From the NCBI RefSeq assembly GCF_001949145.1, contig NW_019091463.1, positions 944,057-997,981 on the forward strand: a stretch of DNA of 53,925 nt, in the 5' to 3' direction. Position 1 is the first letter of the stretch; each line of letters starts with the position of its first letter. Below are positions 40,909 through 50,862 of this stretch, piece after piece. The stretch is from Acanthaster planci (lineage: Eukaryota > Echinodermata > Asteroidea > Valvatida > Acanthasteridae). The position numbers and the translations under genes are program-made. The notes below the pieces were generated by a model. That model did no database searches and had not been told where the DNA came from. It was given only the letters and a program-made list of their open reading frames with translations.

Positions 40909-41492
40909 TCTACATGTAACTGCAGTTGTGTTGAATTCCAAAAGTGCCTTTCACTTCAGCAGCGGTATGAAGCGTGCCTAGACACAAGAAACAAATAATG
41001 AAATTGAAATATTCAGCTGACATCAACATGTAAATAATCAAACACTGTGAACCAGTATAGCTTTGTCTCTTAGGGGAACAATGAAATATGCACATTGAGT
41101 GTTTTGAAAAAAATGAAGCACAAATCTGCGCAGCACAAAATCTTGTCTTTTGTTTTAGGGCTGAAGTATATCATACAAAAAATGCCAACTTCTGTTCTAT
41201 TATGAAAATTTACAGACATTTCAAATGACATGGGGACCAACTGAAACTATCAGCGTCTTTTGAATACTGAAAACTTTCGTTCTCACTAAATAGGAAGTAT
41301 GTGGGGACCTCTATGTTAAAGGGGAGCGGGGGGCAGGCAGTAGCTGTTCATAGGGGAACCATTAGTGTTGGTGGTACATGGATGAACACACACACATATA
41401 CACTGTACACACAAACTTTGATTCATGATTGCATTAATCAGAACTGGCAATCTGTCTGTATGTGAAGCAACATTAGGCCTTCTCACCATCAC

Positions 41493-41625
41493 CTGTTAAT
41501 TTCCTTGCTTAGTTGTGCAGCAGCTTCCTCCAATGTGGATGTCTGTGCTTCTGATGTACATGTAACTGCAGTTACGTTGAATTCTAAACATGTGGCTTTC
41601 ACTTCAGCTGCAGCATGAACGGTGC
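41493..41625 (-). CDS. Exon-like block in copy 2 of the triplicated segment
   Basis: Bounded by TTGTGTCTAG and GTGATG, 133 nt, open in the phase expected from the block at 42014-42155. It reads TVHAAAEVKATCLEFNV, a short variable stretch, then STLEEAAAQLSKEINR. The helical end would suit the region after LPTG in WS/DGAT proteins. Counterparts at 42533-42657 (copy 3) and 40414-40977 (copy 1, interrupted by the hAT-like element) carry stops or shifts, so only this copy is open. Confidence 0.3.
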
Positions 41626-42013
41626 CTAGACACAAAAAACAAATAAGGAAATTAAAATATTCAGCTGATAGCAACATGTTACTAATCAAACACTGTGAAC
41701 CAGTAATAATATAGTTTTGTCTTTTGGGGAACAACGAAATACGCACATTGAGTGTTTTCACAAAATGAAGCACAAATCTGCTCTCACGTTTTAGGGCATA
41801 CATTTCTCTGAAGTGTATGATATAAAACCCGCCAACTTCTCTTCCATTATGAAGATTTCCAGACATTTCAAATAACATGGGAATCAACTGAAAATATCAG
41901 GATCTTCTGAATGCTGAAAACTTTGCACTATTCTTCCAAAACCAGTTTGAATAATTTCTGCAATTTTTCAATAAATTTTAGCTGTTACATGTATACATAC
42001 AAGTAAATCTCAC

Positions 42014-42155
42014 TTCCAGTTGGTTGCAGTCTTGCTACCAGTAGACTGATGGAGCTGTTCTCATCCTTCTCATGATCAGTCTTGCTTCGACTGCTCTTAT
42101 CCATCAATGATACTGGGGCCACTGTGTGAAGACTGCCCTCATGTCTAATTAACAT
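42014..42155 (-). CDS. Possible acyltransferase exon (second block)
   Basis: The minus-strand frame MLIRHEGSLHTVAPVSLMDK continues with a polar insert and ends NSSISLLVARLQPTG before a GTGAGA donor (42013-42008), with 1 nt left over. The pattern L-x-RH-x(4)-L-x-x-x-x-PVSL...N-x-x-x-x-L-V-x-x-LPTG is like WS/DGAT enzymes (gaLrxyL, PVSxR, GNxxsxxxvxLPtg). The leftover nt fits the 2 nt lead of the block at 41493-41625. The acceptor (GAGACAG) is weak. Confidence 0.3.
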
Positions 42156-42532
42156 CTGTCTCATTGCCAAGGGCAAACGTGTTTATTACAGGTGCAGCAG
42201 TTCATGTGTTGATGCATAGTAGCTCTATGGTTGATGCATGGGAAAACTTGTGTCAGAACTTGAATACGTGCAATTAAAGCATACATGTGCATATGTATTC
42301 AATGGCATAGCAACCTTGTGTTCTCATAAAATGGGGAGTACATGGGGACCTAAATGTTAAAAAGTGGAGGACCAGGCACATCGATGTTGGCCTGGGGGGA
42401 CCATTTATAATGGTGATACATGGATGTACCCCCCACAAACATATATTGTACACAACATCATGACTGCATAAATCAGATCTAGCAATTTGTCTGTAAGCAA
42501 CTGTAGGCCTTTTCATCATCACCTGTTAATTT

Positions 42533-42657
42533 CCTTGCTTTGTGGTACGTACAGCAGCTTCCTCTATTGTACTTGTGCCTCATGACATTGAATTCCATTG
42601 CTTGGAACTGACTTGGAGAACAGATTTATCTCTAGCTTTCACTCCAGCAAAGTGCAC
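42533..42657 (-). pseudogene. Exon-like block, copy 3
   Basis: The borders match those of 41493-41625 (TATAG acceptor, AACAG/GTGATG donor), and the 3' end keeps the GAGGAAGCTGCTG and GCAAGGAAATTAACAG phrases. The middle is diverged, with an in-frame TGA. Confidence 0.4.
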
Positions 42658-43291
42658 CTATATGTATGTAAGAAGTAAAATATGGAAATTCAACTATTTT
42701 GTGTAATCCGCTCACGGTACATATCGACATGTATAAATAACTATAGGTCTACATTCTAATTTCATAAATGTTTGGGGGGGCATAGTTACGTAATACGATA
42801 TGGACCGTGAGGGGCTTCAGTCAGGTCTACCTTCAATAACACGGCTTGTCCTTGGAGGCAAAGTTATGGAATACGGTGTGCACCATGAAGGACTTTAGTC
42901 AATTTGATGGCACCTATGTTCAGCGCAATCATAAAACTTGCACATGTACAGTATGTACATGTATTGTGCTCCATCCTGATTTGACATGCCTTTGAATAAA
43001 ATTCATCATTCTAAAACCATTGAGTAATTGATCACTCAATTGTGCTGAACATGTAGCACTAGTTACATAACCACTATTGATACCCTTTTTCATCACTTGA
43101 ACATAAGGTGACCATATCTAAATCTTAAAAAGGCCATTTGCAGAGTTCAAGTTTCTCGGGATATGTCAGTGCAAATTCAAAGCTAACTTGAATGAGTTTT
43201 GTTTCCCTGACATCACTGCCTCTGAGCACAGAAAGTGCAGACAAAAACTTGCAAGTTGAGAATGTTTTGTAATACGTATACTTTTGCCTAC

Positions 43292-43370
43292 CAGAACCAG
43301 TTCCAGCACATCATCCATCGAGCCTCCAAACGCAGCGGCCCACCGCAATACTACGTGCACCCTTGCGCAT
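43292..43370 (-). CDS. Possible exon of a WS/DGAT-type acyltransferase (active-site region)
   Basis: The minus-strand frame reads VHVVLRWAAAFGGSMDDVLE then LVL, ending in phase 0 at a GTAGGC donor (43291-43286). It resembles the HHxxxDG region of wax ester synthase/diacylglycerol acyltransferases (strand, HHxxxDG, S-hydrophobic-helix), but the two His and the Asp are replaced (WAAAFGG), so catalysis would be lost. Two further blocks to the left on the same strand fit later parts of this family. The 5' boundary is not clear. This could be a pseudogene; homology rests on my pattern memory. Confidence 0.3.
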
Positions 43371-43849
43371 GATCATTGTGACCATGCCTATTCAGTGTCA
43401 ACTCCTTCTGCAATTTCTTGCGCCAGTGCATGAATTTGGTTTCAGTTCAGCTTTTATGGGATTATCCTCTGATCAAGCAAAATCCATTAAAAACTCAATA
43501 GGTGTTTTCCAGGTCCAAGAAGTCCCAAGAGGACCCAAGAAAACACATGGGACAGTGTCACAATGGACGACTTGTCTCTCCCTTTTACGCACGGACGGTC
43601 GAGTTGTCTCAACAGTCAAGTGTCCGAAATTGAGTTTGCAAACAGTCAAGTTTTCTGGACCCCAAAAGTATCATCCCAATCGAACCCATGTTTTTCACAA
43701 ACCAATTTTTTCACAATTCTAGCCAAATTTATCTAGAAATCATGCAAAGACTGTGCGACAACCAATAACATCGACTGATATCACGGCACAAGTCAGCTGA
43801 TCGTGCAACGGACTTGCGTAAGCCCTGTAGCAAAACTGAATGTAAAGTC

Positions 43850-45830
43850 ATTGGATTTTATGTGTACAAAGTCAGTGGGAGAAATTAAATCTTCAAAATT
43901 AAATTAAAACTCTAATTATGATGCCAAAGTGACGTCACACTTCTCCATTAATCGATGCTAATGGTCTTTGCTTGTACCAAGTTTTATTTTCTGAGGTGGC
44001 CAAATCTAGACCATTCTAGCTGTTTAAAAACATGTACAAAACATATGGGGAAAAATAAATACTAAAAATTCAATAAAAATCACTTGATGAGGTCATCATG
44101 ACGTCATGCTTAGCGGCATATCTATGCAATAGGGTCTTTGCTTAAGGCAACTTTGATGAAGATTGACCCTTGCTAAGGGACTACACTGCCGTGGAGAAAA
44201 CTGTGTACAAAGGCATGGGCACAAGAAGAAAAAGAAGAAGAAAAAAAACAAAAACAACTAGAGAGAAGTGTTTGTAAGCAAGTACAAACACAGAGCTGTT
44301 TCGGGACTGTCTTACCAACAAAATAAGTATTAGCAAATGTGATGGAAAAAAATGGCATGAAGAAACTTTGAGAGAGTAAAAATGACGAAATCAAGACCAC
44401 ATTTTATCCTGGCACTTGCTGCAAACAGAATGTTGCAGAGGGCACGGTTGATTTTATATGGGTTTGTATACATTTAAAGGAATATTTAGTGCCTCGAAAA
44501 CAAGTACAATGTCACGAGGCTGAAATTAATATTGAAAAATTAATAATAAGTCATATGATGACATCATCAAGACGTCATACATTTGGACGTGTCTTTGCAT
44601 AAGGGTCTTTGTTGGCTGTAACTTTGAAGTTGATCAAAGCTCTCAAACTTACCCAAATGTTGGCTTGAAAACGTGTACAAAGTCAAGGGGCTGAAATAAA
44701 TATTGAAAAAACAAGAGTAAATCACAGGACGACGTCATCATGACGTCATTTAATTACAATAATTTCTGTATCAAGATCTTTGTTGGCTGTCACTTTGAAA
44801 ACGATCAAACATCCGAAAGGGTTCAAAATTGTGCCTTGGAAACGTGTACAAAGTTAATGGGCAAAAAACCCATTTGGAGCAACATTGCTCTTTTAAGTTC
44901 GTGTCACATGATTTGCGCTTAAACTGAACAATTTTATGAAATATTACTTCATATTCAGACTCTTAGGCATATTACAAGTAAAACAACACATCGTAAAGTA
45001 CACGATTTCTCCTTCGTTCTGATAGTAATCTTGCGCCAAAGTTAAAGACTACTTGTTCACTTTTATTAAGTAGAAAAANTCTTAGGCATATTTCAAACAA
45101 AATAACAGAGCGTAAAGTACCAAATTTCCCCTTTGTTCTTATAGTAATCTTGTGCTGAAGTTAAAGACTACTTGTTCACTTGTGTTAAGTAGAAAAACGT
45201 GTACAAAACCTATGGGGAAAAATTAAATATTCAAAAATGAATATAAAATAAGGTGATGATGTCATCCTGACGTCATCCCTTTGCAATAAATCTTGCATCA
45301 GGGTCTTCCTTGGCTATCACTTTGGGAATGATCAAAGACTGCAAAGTTACCAAAATTGTCGCTCAAAAACATGTACAAAGTCAATGGGCTAGAAACACGT
45401 GTGCAGGAAAACTGCTCCTTTAATTTCATGTCACGTGATTTTTTTCTAAACTGGGAAAAACTTATGAAATATTATCTAATATTTGCACACTTGGGTACAT
45501 TTGCGATCGAACGGAAGGGAAAATTTAGTCTGATTTCTTCTTCGTTCTGGTAGTAATTCTCGGTCGAAGCTGAGGACTGCTCACGCATTATGCTGGACAA
45601 AGTGTGTACAAACCCTATGTTGTGCAACAACGCCATCCAAGGTTCAATATGGGACAGTTTCTTGACAATTGAAAGCCCAGGCAGGTGTGACTGTAATTCT
45701 GCAATAGCGCCCTCATAGCCTGATATAGGGCAGTCCGAAAACTGTGTGCAATCTGTGTACAAAGTCTATGGGGGAAAATTAATTCTTAAAAAATCAATAA
45801 TAAATACATTGATGACGTCATCATTCTGAA
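43850..45830 (+). repeat. ~170 bp tandem units, copy C
   Basis: The landmark GTGTACAAA(G/A)... recurs near 43862, 44030, 44197, 44500, 44670, 44845, 45199, 45371, 45605 and 45753; neighbouring intact units are 167-174 bp apart. Most units carry (GA)TGACGTCAT, GATCAA and GGGTCTTTG. A short piece of module M1 (GCACTTGCTGCAAACAGAATGTTGC, split over 44410-44440) is inserted between units. Open frames here are not genes. Confidence 0.75.
44961..45196 (+). repeat. 119 bp direct duplication joined by a single N
   Basis: Copies at 44961-45078 and 45080-45196 both start TCTTAGGCATATT and end TTAAGTAGAAAAA, with roughly one difference in ten. The only ambiguous base noticed in the window, N at 45079, lies exactly at the junction. 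Confidence 0.85.
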
Positions 45831-45983
45831 TTTTTTCTGGGACAATCTTTGGATGATCACACAACTATCCTCCAAGTTTGAAATTGTTCTGATTTTCCTA
45901 GGTGCCAAAGTGTAGGGGTAGAAGAACTTGGCTGAAGAAAAAAAAAAAAAAAAAGAAAGAAAAAAACAGAACGATTACAATAC

Positions 45984-46056
45984 CTGGTTCGGCTGAACTG
46001 CCGAACCAGCTAAAAACGAACAAAAAGAATGCCTTTTTCGCAAAACTGCGAAAAAG
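45984..46056. repeat. Two adjacent perfect hairpins with 10 bp arms
   Basis: Hairpin 1: CTGGTTCGGC, loop TGAACT, GCCGAACCAG (45984-46009). Hairpin 2: CTTTTTCGCA, loop AAAC, TGCGAAAAAG (46033-46056). The second is a member of the hairpin mini-repeat family seen at 36.2-36.8 kb and 50.0-50.2 kb. An A-rich run precedes them at 45938-45966. Confidence 0.9.
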
Positions 46057-46139
46057 CCAACAAGAGGTTATTTGTCTGTTTGCCACACAACAGAGAGCTT
46101 TTTCGCATTCTTTTGTACATTTGAACTAAGGCATCATCA

Positions 46140-48080
46140 CATCAAGGTATTTTTTGTATATAACACCTCTCCTTCAAGTTCCGCAAAGTTTCAACCAGAT
46201 AAAACATGTACTTCAGGAGATATAGGGCCTTAGTGAGTTGACATTTAATGTCACATGACTTGTCTCCTGGTGACGTTATCATCACATAAGGTCAACATTC
46301 CTTTAATCACTCCCTTTTCAAGATACCTGAAAGATTTGAACCCAATCGGACAGCCACGTTGGGAGATATAGGGCCTTAAAGAGTGCACCTTTAATGCCAG
46401 AGACTTGTCTCCTGATGACGTTAAAATCACACAAGGCAGGGTTCGAAATTCATTTTTTAGGGGCCTAGGCAATTTTGGCCTTGAAGAAGTCAAAATTTCC
46501 AGGGGCACCAAGGCCACTTAAAAGGGCACGGAGACCATTGTCAAAAATTGATAAGGGCCCAAAGGAAAATTTGTCAAAACACAATCTGTTCAACCTCTAA
46601 AATGCATTCTTTTGTTTTATTGTGGAAAAAGTTGACAAAAACCTAACACCAGGAATTGTTATACTCTATGAACAGGGCATAAGTTCCACATAACTGATCG
46701 TCAAATTAATTAAAAATTTTTCCTAACACTTAAAAATGTGTGTATATCCATTTTGTTGACTTTTAGACTTTCAAGTTACCAGCTGAATAATCTACACTGT
46801 ATCCAAGAACCCTGCCATCCCCTTAGGCTTCCCACCCTGACATGAAAACAAGAGCAATAAGGGTTAAGGGTTAACAAGTTCTGCTGCCCTTTTACTTTTT
46901 TTTACCCTTTATTTTTGTTTGTTGCCAGCAATGCGGGCGGGAGATATATTTGGATGCCTGCATTGCCGGCGTGGCCGCATCTTCACCCGGCACAGATTTC
47001 GGGAAATCACGGTGCCGTCAACATTGCCAATCTTGGAGCTACACTCGGTGACACCACCACTTACCCATGCATAAAAAAATCCAATTTCTTGCATTTTGTA
47101 GCCGAGTTGCGAGCTCCTTTTGAAAGGAGCGTTGCTAACGTTCTTTACGAGGCATTGTTGCGTGTTGTACAAACTGACAGCGGGCCGGTAGCAATAGGAA
47201 AACTTCGATTCCACGTGGCTGGTCAGCGTCCCTTGAAGCACGTACGATTCCTGACGCGGATCAATGCGGAGTGCACTGGTGGTACATGTATATGCAACAA
47301 TGCATTATGGGACACTCCAATTAGCTACACGTATCCATAAGGGTACGGGTTTGTGCTTGCAAATGTGCAGCAGATCAATGCGAAAGTGTGCAATAGCGGT
47401 ATAAGCAGCATTGCTAGCACGCACGATGTTCACTGCTACATGAAGTTGAACAGTCAACGCTACCCCCTTTGGACAGTCCACGTGGCACACACGTGGCTTG
47501 GCCTGTAACGCAGGGGGTGCGCATAACTATAGTAACAGCTCGCTGCTTAAGAAATTTTGTGAATACGCGTTTGCGTGAGTGAAGGCAATGTGGCCGTATA
47601 CCATGCGGGCTGTGCAAGCCCGATCGCTCGTGGTATGGTCTCGCCGACCGGTGCGGCCGGTGAGCGCTAGCGCTGGGCTGAATTTATTGTTAACTATTTT
47701 GACAACTCACTGGAAAGGGCACAATGGCCAAAGTGTGCATAGGGCACAGCAAAAGTGGCTGTGGACAATGCAATTTTCCGAGGGGCATCACGGCAAGTAA
47801 AAAGGTATTGACGGCACTGGCCGTCGTGGCCGTCGTGAATTTCGAACCCTGACAAGGTCAACAAACCTCTAAAGCACTCCCTTTTCATGATATCTGCAAG
47901 GTTTGAACCAAATTGGATATACATTTCAGGGGATACAGTACTTTAAATGAGGCACCATTTAATTAATGTCACATGAATCGTTTGCTGATTGTTTTGTCAT
48001 CACGTAAGCTCAATTTCCATTTGTAAACCTTCCCTTTCCAACTACCTGCAAGGTTTCGACCCAATAAGACATGTACAATA
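46140..48080 (+). repeat. ~147-type tandem array, copy C, split by a TIR element
   Basis: Units carry GAGATATAGGGCCTTA, TGCACCTTTAATG, (T/C)CACATGAC or degraded forms, ACTTGTCTCCTGATGACGTT and CACTCCCTTTTCA-GATA. Two units lie left (46140-46436) and about one and a half right (47852-48080) of the inserted element 46437-47851. E-box and CRE are decayed here compared with copy B. Confidence 0.8.
46437..47851. mobile_element. Non-autonomous TIR element (1.4 kb) with CpG-dense core
   Basis: The ends CAGGGTTCGAAATTCA and TGAATTTCGAACCCTG are perfect 16 bp inverted repeats. The flanks ACAAGG (46431-46436 and 47852-47857) form a 6 bp target duplication, and removing the element restores a continuous 147-type repeat unit. 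A CAGGG start suggests the hAT superfamily, whose duplications are usually 8 bp but can be shorter. Subterminal parts are rich in GGGCAC/GGCCAC; the core at about 46920-47660 is visibly CpG-rich. A 141-codon plus frame (46915-47340) and a 110-codon minus frame have no recognisable domain, and no transposase is present. Confidence 0.88.
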
Positions 48081-48169
48081 CAATATACAATACAAAACAT
48101 TATACTTATCGTGAAGGAACAGATATGATATCTTAAAAATTTGTTTCTTTGGCATTCCATACAATGCGA

Positions 48170-49600
48170 TCTGCTCTCGGGAGCACATGGTCGGCTTTTT
48201 GGCAAGGCCCGAGTATATGCCCTACATACTGTGCGCTGTCTATGTTGCAGGCAGATATTGGGCGTCCACACACACACAGTCGCATATGCACACCATGCTA
48301 ATGGGATTTTCGACTTGGCAATTTATATTTTAGGGGTTTTTGTAGACAGTGTTTCACGTGTGTGAAAAATTACACCAATTATGCACTTCATGCAGCTGAC
48401 TCAAATGTTTTAGCTGTCATCTCATGCACAATGCATGCTTATATCACTTACGGTTGACTTTTTACCGAATTTTGAAGAATAAAAGAAGTTTTTAACTGTA
48501 ACTTCCGGTCTGATGACATCATCAGCCCCAAACTTCACACAGGTGTTGACTGTGTAAAGACGGTCCTCTACATCAATTTTAAGGCGATTCAGACAAACTT
48601 CACCACATTCTATTCTATTCAAAATTCATTTATTGGAATCTTCAACCTGTCGCTAGAGGGCGTTCGAAAATTAGGTGACGTCAGCAGTAGATGATTTGAA
48701 GAATACTACATCCCAACAGACTAACATCGTTCAAAACAACTTCATAGCTATTACCACTTTTAAACAATAAGACCACTTCTGGTTTCGACCGGAAGGAAGG
48801 GTCATGTGATATGACCCACACGAGATGAATTCAAGACCACATTTTATCCTGGCACTTGCTGCAAACAGAATGTTGCAGGACGCCATGGTTGATTTTATAT
48901 AGATTTTTATATATTTAACAGAATATTTAAATATTCCAAATTTCATAATAAATAACTTGATGACGTCATCATGACATAACTATTTTATGTATTATCTTTG
49001 CTTTATGGTGAGTGCTTCCTGTAACTTTGATGACGATCAAACACTGCTTACCAAAATAGTGCCTCAAAAATGTGTACAAAGGCAATGGGCTGAAATAAAT
49101 ATTGAAAAATAAAGAATTCACTTGATGACATAATCATGACGTCACGTTTCTAGGATCATCTGTGCATAAGGGTTCTTCATTAGTATAAGTTTGATGAAGA
49201 TCCAAAGTTGCAAAAGCACTAAAGTGACCGTCACAAAAACGTGTACAAAACAAATGAGCTTTTGAGCAGAAGAAGTACGGTGTAGAAGAAATTACAAAAT
49301 CGTAAAAATCAGCTGATGACGTCATCATGTTGTCATTCAAATTTTCTTCTATAATACATCTTGCTTTGTATTTCTACAAAGATTTACTCAGATCAGACGT
49401 ATGGTTCTGGAGTTATGAGCTTCCGGAGAATTCAATTTTGAGGGCTTGTCACATGACAAGAGATAACGTCATTATGACGACTATATTCAAGGACCATCCT
49501 TGGGTGGTTTTCTGCTGATGTGCTAAGTTTGAAGTCAATCACATTTAGCAAAGTGCCAAAGTTGGTGGGTACAAAAATTGGTGCAAGAAAAATCATGGAC
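48170..49600 (+). repeat. Composite CRE-rich repeat, copy D
   Basis: M0 and M1 (48215-48940) closely match 36880-37600. They are followed by ~170 bp units with GTGTACAAA at about 49071 and 49239 (spacing 168) and TGACGTCA at about 48962, 49139 and 49318. It fades out near 49600. Confidence 0.8.
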
Positions 49601-50240
49601 TAACGGTTATTGTGAAAAGTAAGATTTCTGCATTAGTTGTGGTGAAACTTCTGACTGGGTTGTTCAATTTTTTCAAACAAAGTTTAGTGACCAAGAGCAT
49701 GTCTTTCTTAATCCAACCAATACATGCTTTTGTATTTTGAAAAGGTTTCTGGTGCAAAAAAATGCATTTTGCTGACGCAGGTCGTGTTTTTGCTAGGTCT
49801 AAACTACCCCATTCCCAAATCCGGTACAAGGCGTATTGATGCGTACAAAGGGGTATTGCACAATCACACATTTTTAACCCTCTCAACCCCCAAATTTCCT
49901 TTAAAAAACCACGCAGCTTGTCTGTGGCACGGTTTATTGATATCCCTAAGGCAAAACAAAGAACGTACAAGGCGACTTTGTTCGTGATCGGGTGAAAGTG
50001 TTCTATAGTTCACAATTGCATCAACAGAACAAAAAGAAAGGCTTTTCCTTTGCTTTGCGGAAAAGCAAAAAAAAAGTCTTTTTTGCAGAGTTACAAAAAA
50101 GCAAAAAAAAAAAAAAGAACAAAAAGAATAACTTTTTTCTCAACTTGTCAAAAAGCCGAAAAAAAAACCCAAACAAACAAACAGAATGCCTTTTTCGCAA
50201 AATTGTGTCGAGATAACCGGATACAAGGCATTTATTCCGA
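49600..50240. repeat. Unclear flank and hairpin mini-repeat cluster 2
   Basis: Positions 49600-49990 hold a 125-codon minus-strand frame with no recognised domain. From 50030 to 50210 there are A-rich units of the CTTTTTYGCAAA...AAAAAG family (for example GAATGCCTTTTTCGCAAAATTG at the end), close relatives of those at 36.2-36.8 kb. Confidence 0.5.
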
Positions 50241-50689
50241 AATCACGGTACATACATCTGCCAATACATGTAAACGTACTTCACATACATGACAACATGT
50301 GGATACATGCACATGTACCTGTACATGTGCACATATGCGGTGCACATGTCGAGCATCCATCCAAGTGGGTTAATTTAAAAGCTTATCAGAGAGTTCGGTG
50401 TTCAGTGCTTGTCTCCAACCTCCACCATAGCCAGCTTTGACTTCGCCTGTCACATTGTATTTTGCTCAAAACCGAGAAACATACTGAATTGCAATTTTAA
50501 TGCTGTCTTTCTCAAGTAAGTAAACTGAATATTCCTGAGAATTGAAGAACTTTTTCTCAGACTGATTTTCCTCCACTTTCCATATTCAGAGATGCGCATG
50601 TTTGAAACCACAGAGAACAAAACTTCCTGATGTTTACATGTACATGCACAAATACTACTTAATGAAGAAAGCTTGCAAAACTATTTCCC

Positions 50690-50862
50690 AACTACAAGAG
50701 AAAATCTGTGAACATCTTTTCCCACTTGTGAGAAAAAGTGCGAAAATTTTTTCCCATTTGTGGGGAAAAAGCGTGAAAATCTTTTCCCACTTGGGGGGAA
50801 AATCTGTGAAAATATTTTCCCACTTAGGGGGAAAATCTGTGAAAATATTTTCCCACTTTTGG
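50690..50862. repeat. 33 bp minisatellite
   Basis: Five units of GGGGGAAAATCTGTGAAAAT plus ATTTTCCCACTTA; CCCA landmarks are at 50721, 50753, 50786, 50819 and 50852. The unit is partly self-complementary (GGGAAAA / TTTTCCC). It is a multiple of 3, so it reads as an 11-residue peptide repeat (GKSVKIFSHLG type) on the plus strand, but the surrounding frame gives no reason to think it is translated. Confidence 0.9.

Larger units (their letters stand above)
40414..40977 (-). pseudogene. Exon-like block, copy 1, split by a hAT-like insertion
   Basis: It runs from the CTAG acceptor at 40978 to the AACAG/GTGAAAG donor at 40413 and carries the 425 bp element at 40484-40908. The remaining exon-like sequence has also diverged. 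Confidence 0.45.
40100..42660 (+). repeat. Three direct copies of a ~0.4-1.2 kb segment
   Basis: Copy 1 runs about 40100-41278, copy 2 about 41279-41935, copy 3 about 42240-42660. Shared landmarks in order are TGTGGGGACCT..ATGTTAAA, GGTGGTACATGGATG, ATTAATCAGAACTGGCAA, CACCTGTTAATTTCCTTGCT, GTGCCTAGACACA and (copies 1 and 2) ATCAAACACTGTGAACCAGTA and CACATTGAGTGTTTT. Each copy holds an exon-like block on the minus strand between an AG acceptor and a GTGATG/GTGAAA donor. Confidence 0.8.

Noticed and set aside
40611-40998. Overlapping Cys/Leu-rich open frames in the 38 bp minisatellite
   Set aside because: The repeat lacks stops in several frames; the frames are a by-product of the array.
46915-47340. 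A 141-codon frame in the CpG-rich core of the TIR element
   Set aside because: There is no recognisable domain, and an opposite-strand frame of similar length exists; GC-rich sequence alone explains it.
49874-49890. TTAACCCTCTCAACC as the left end of the piggyBac element
   Set aside because: Beyond TTAACCCT it does not match the inverted right tip CCCTTCATGCCAGG.
49593-49970. A 125-codon minus-strand frame as a host gene
   Set aside because: There is no domain, no splice-supported extension, and it adjoins the repeat; kept only as an unclear flank.
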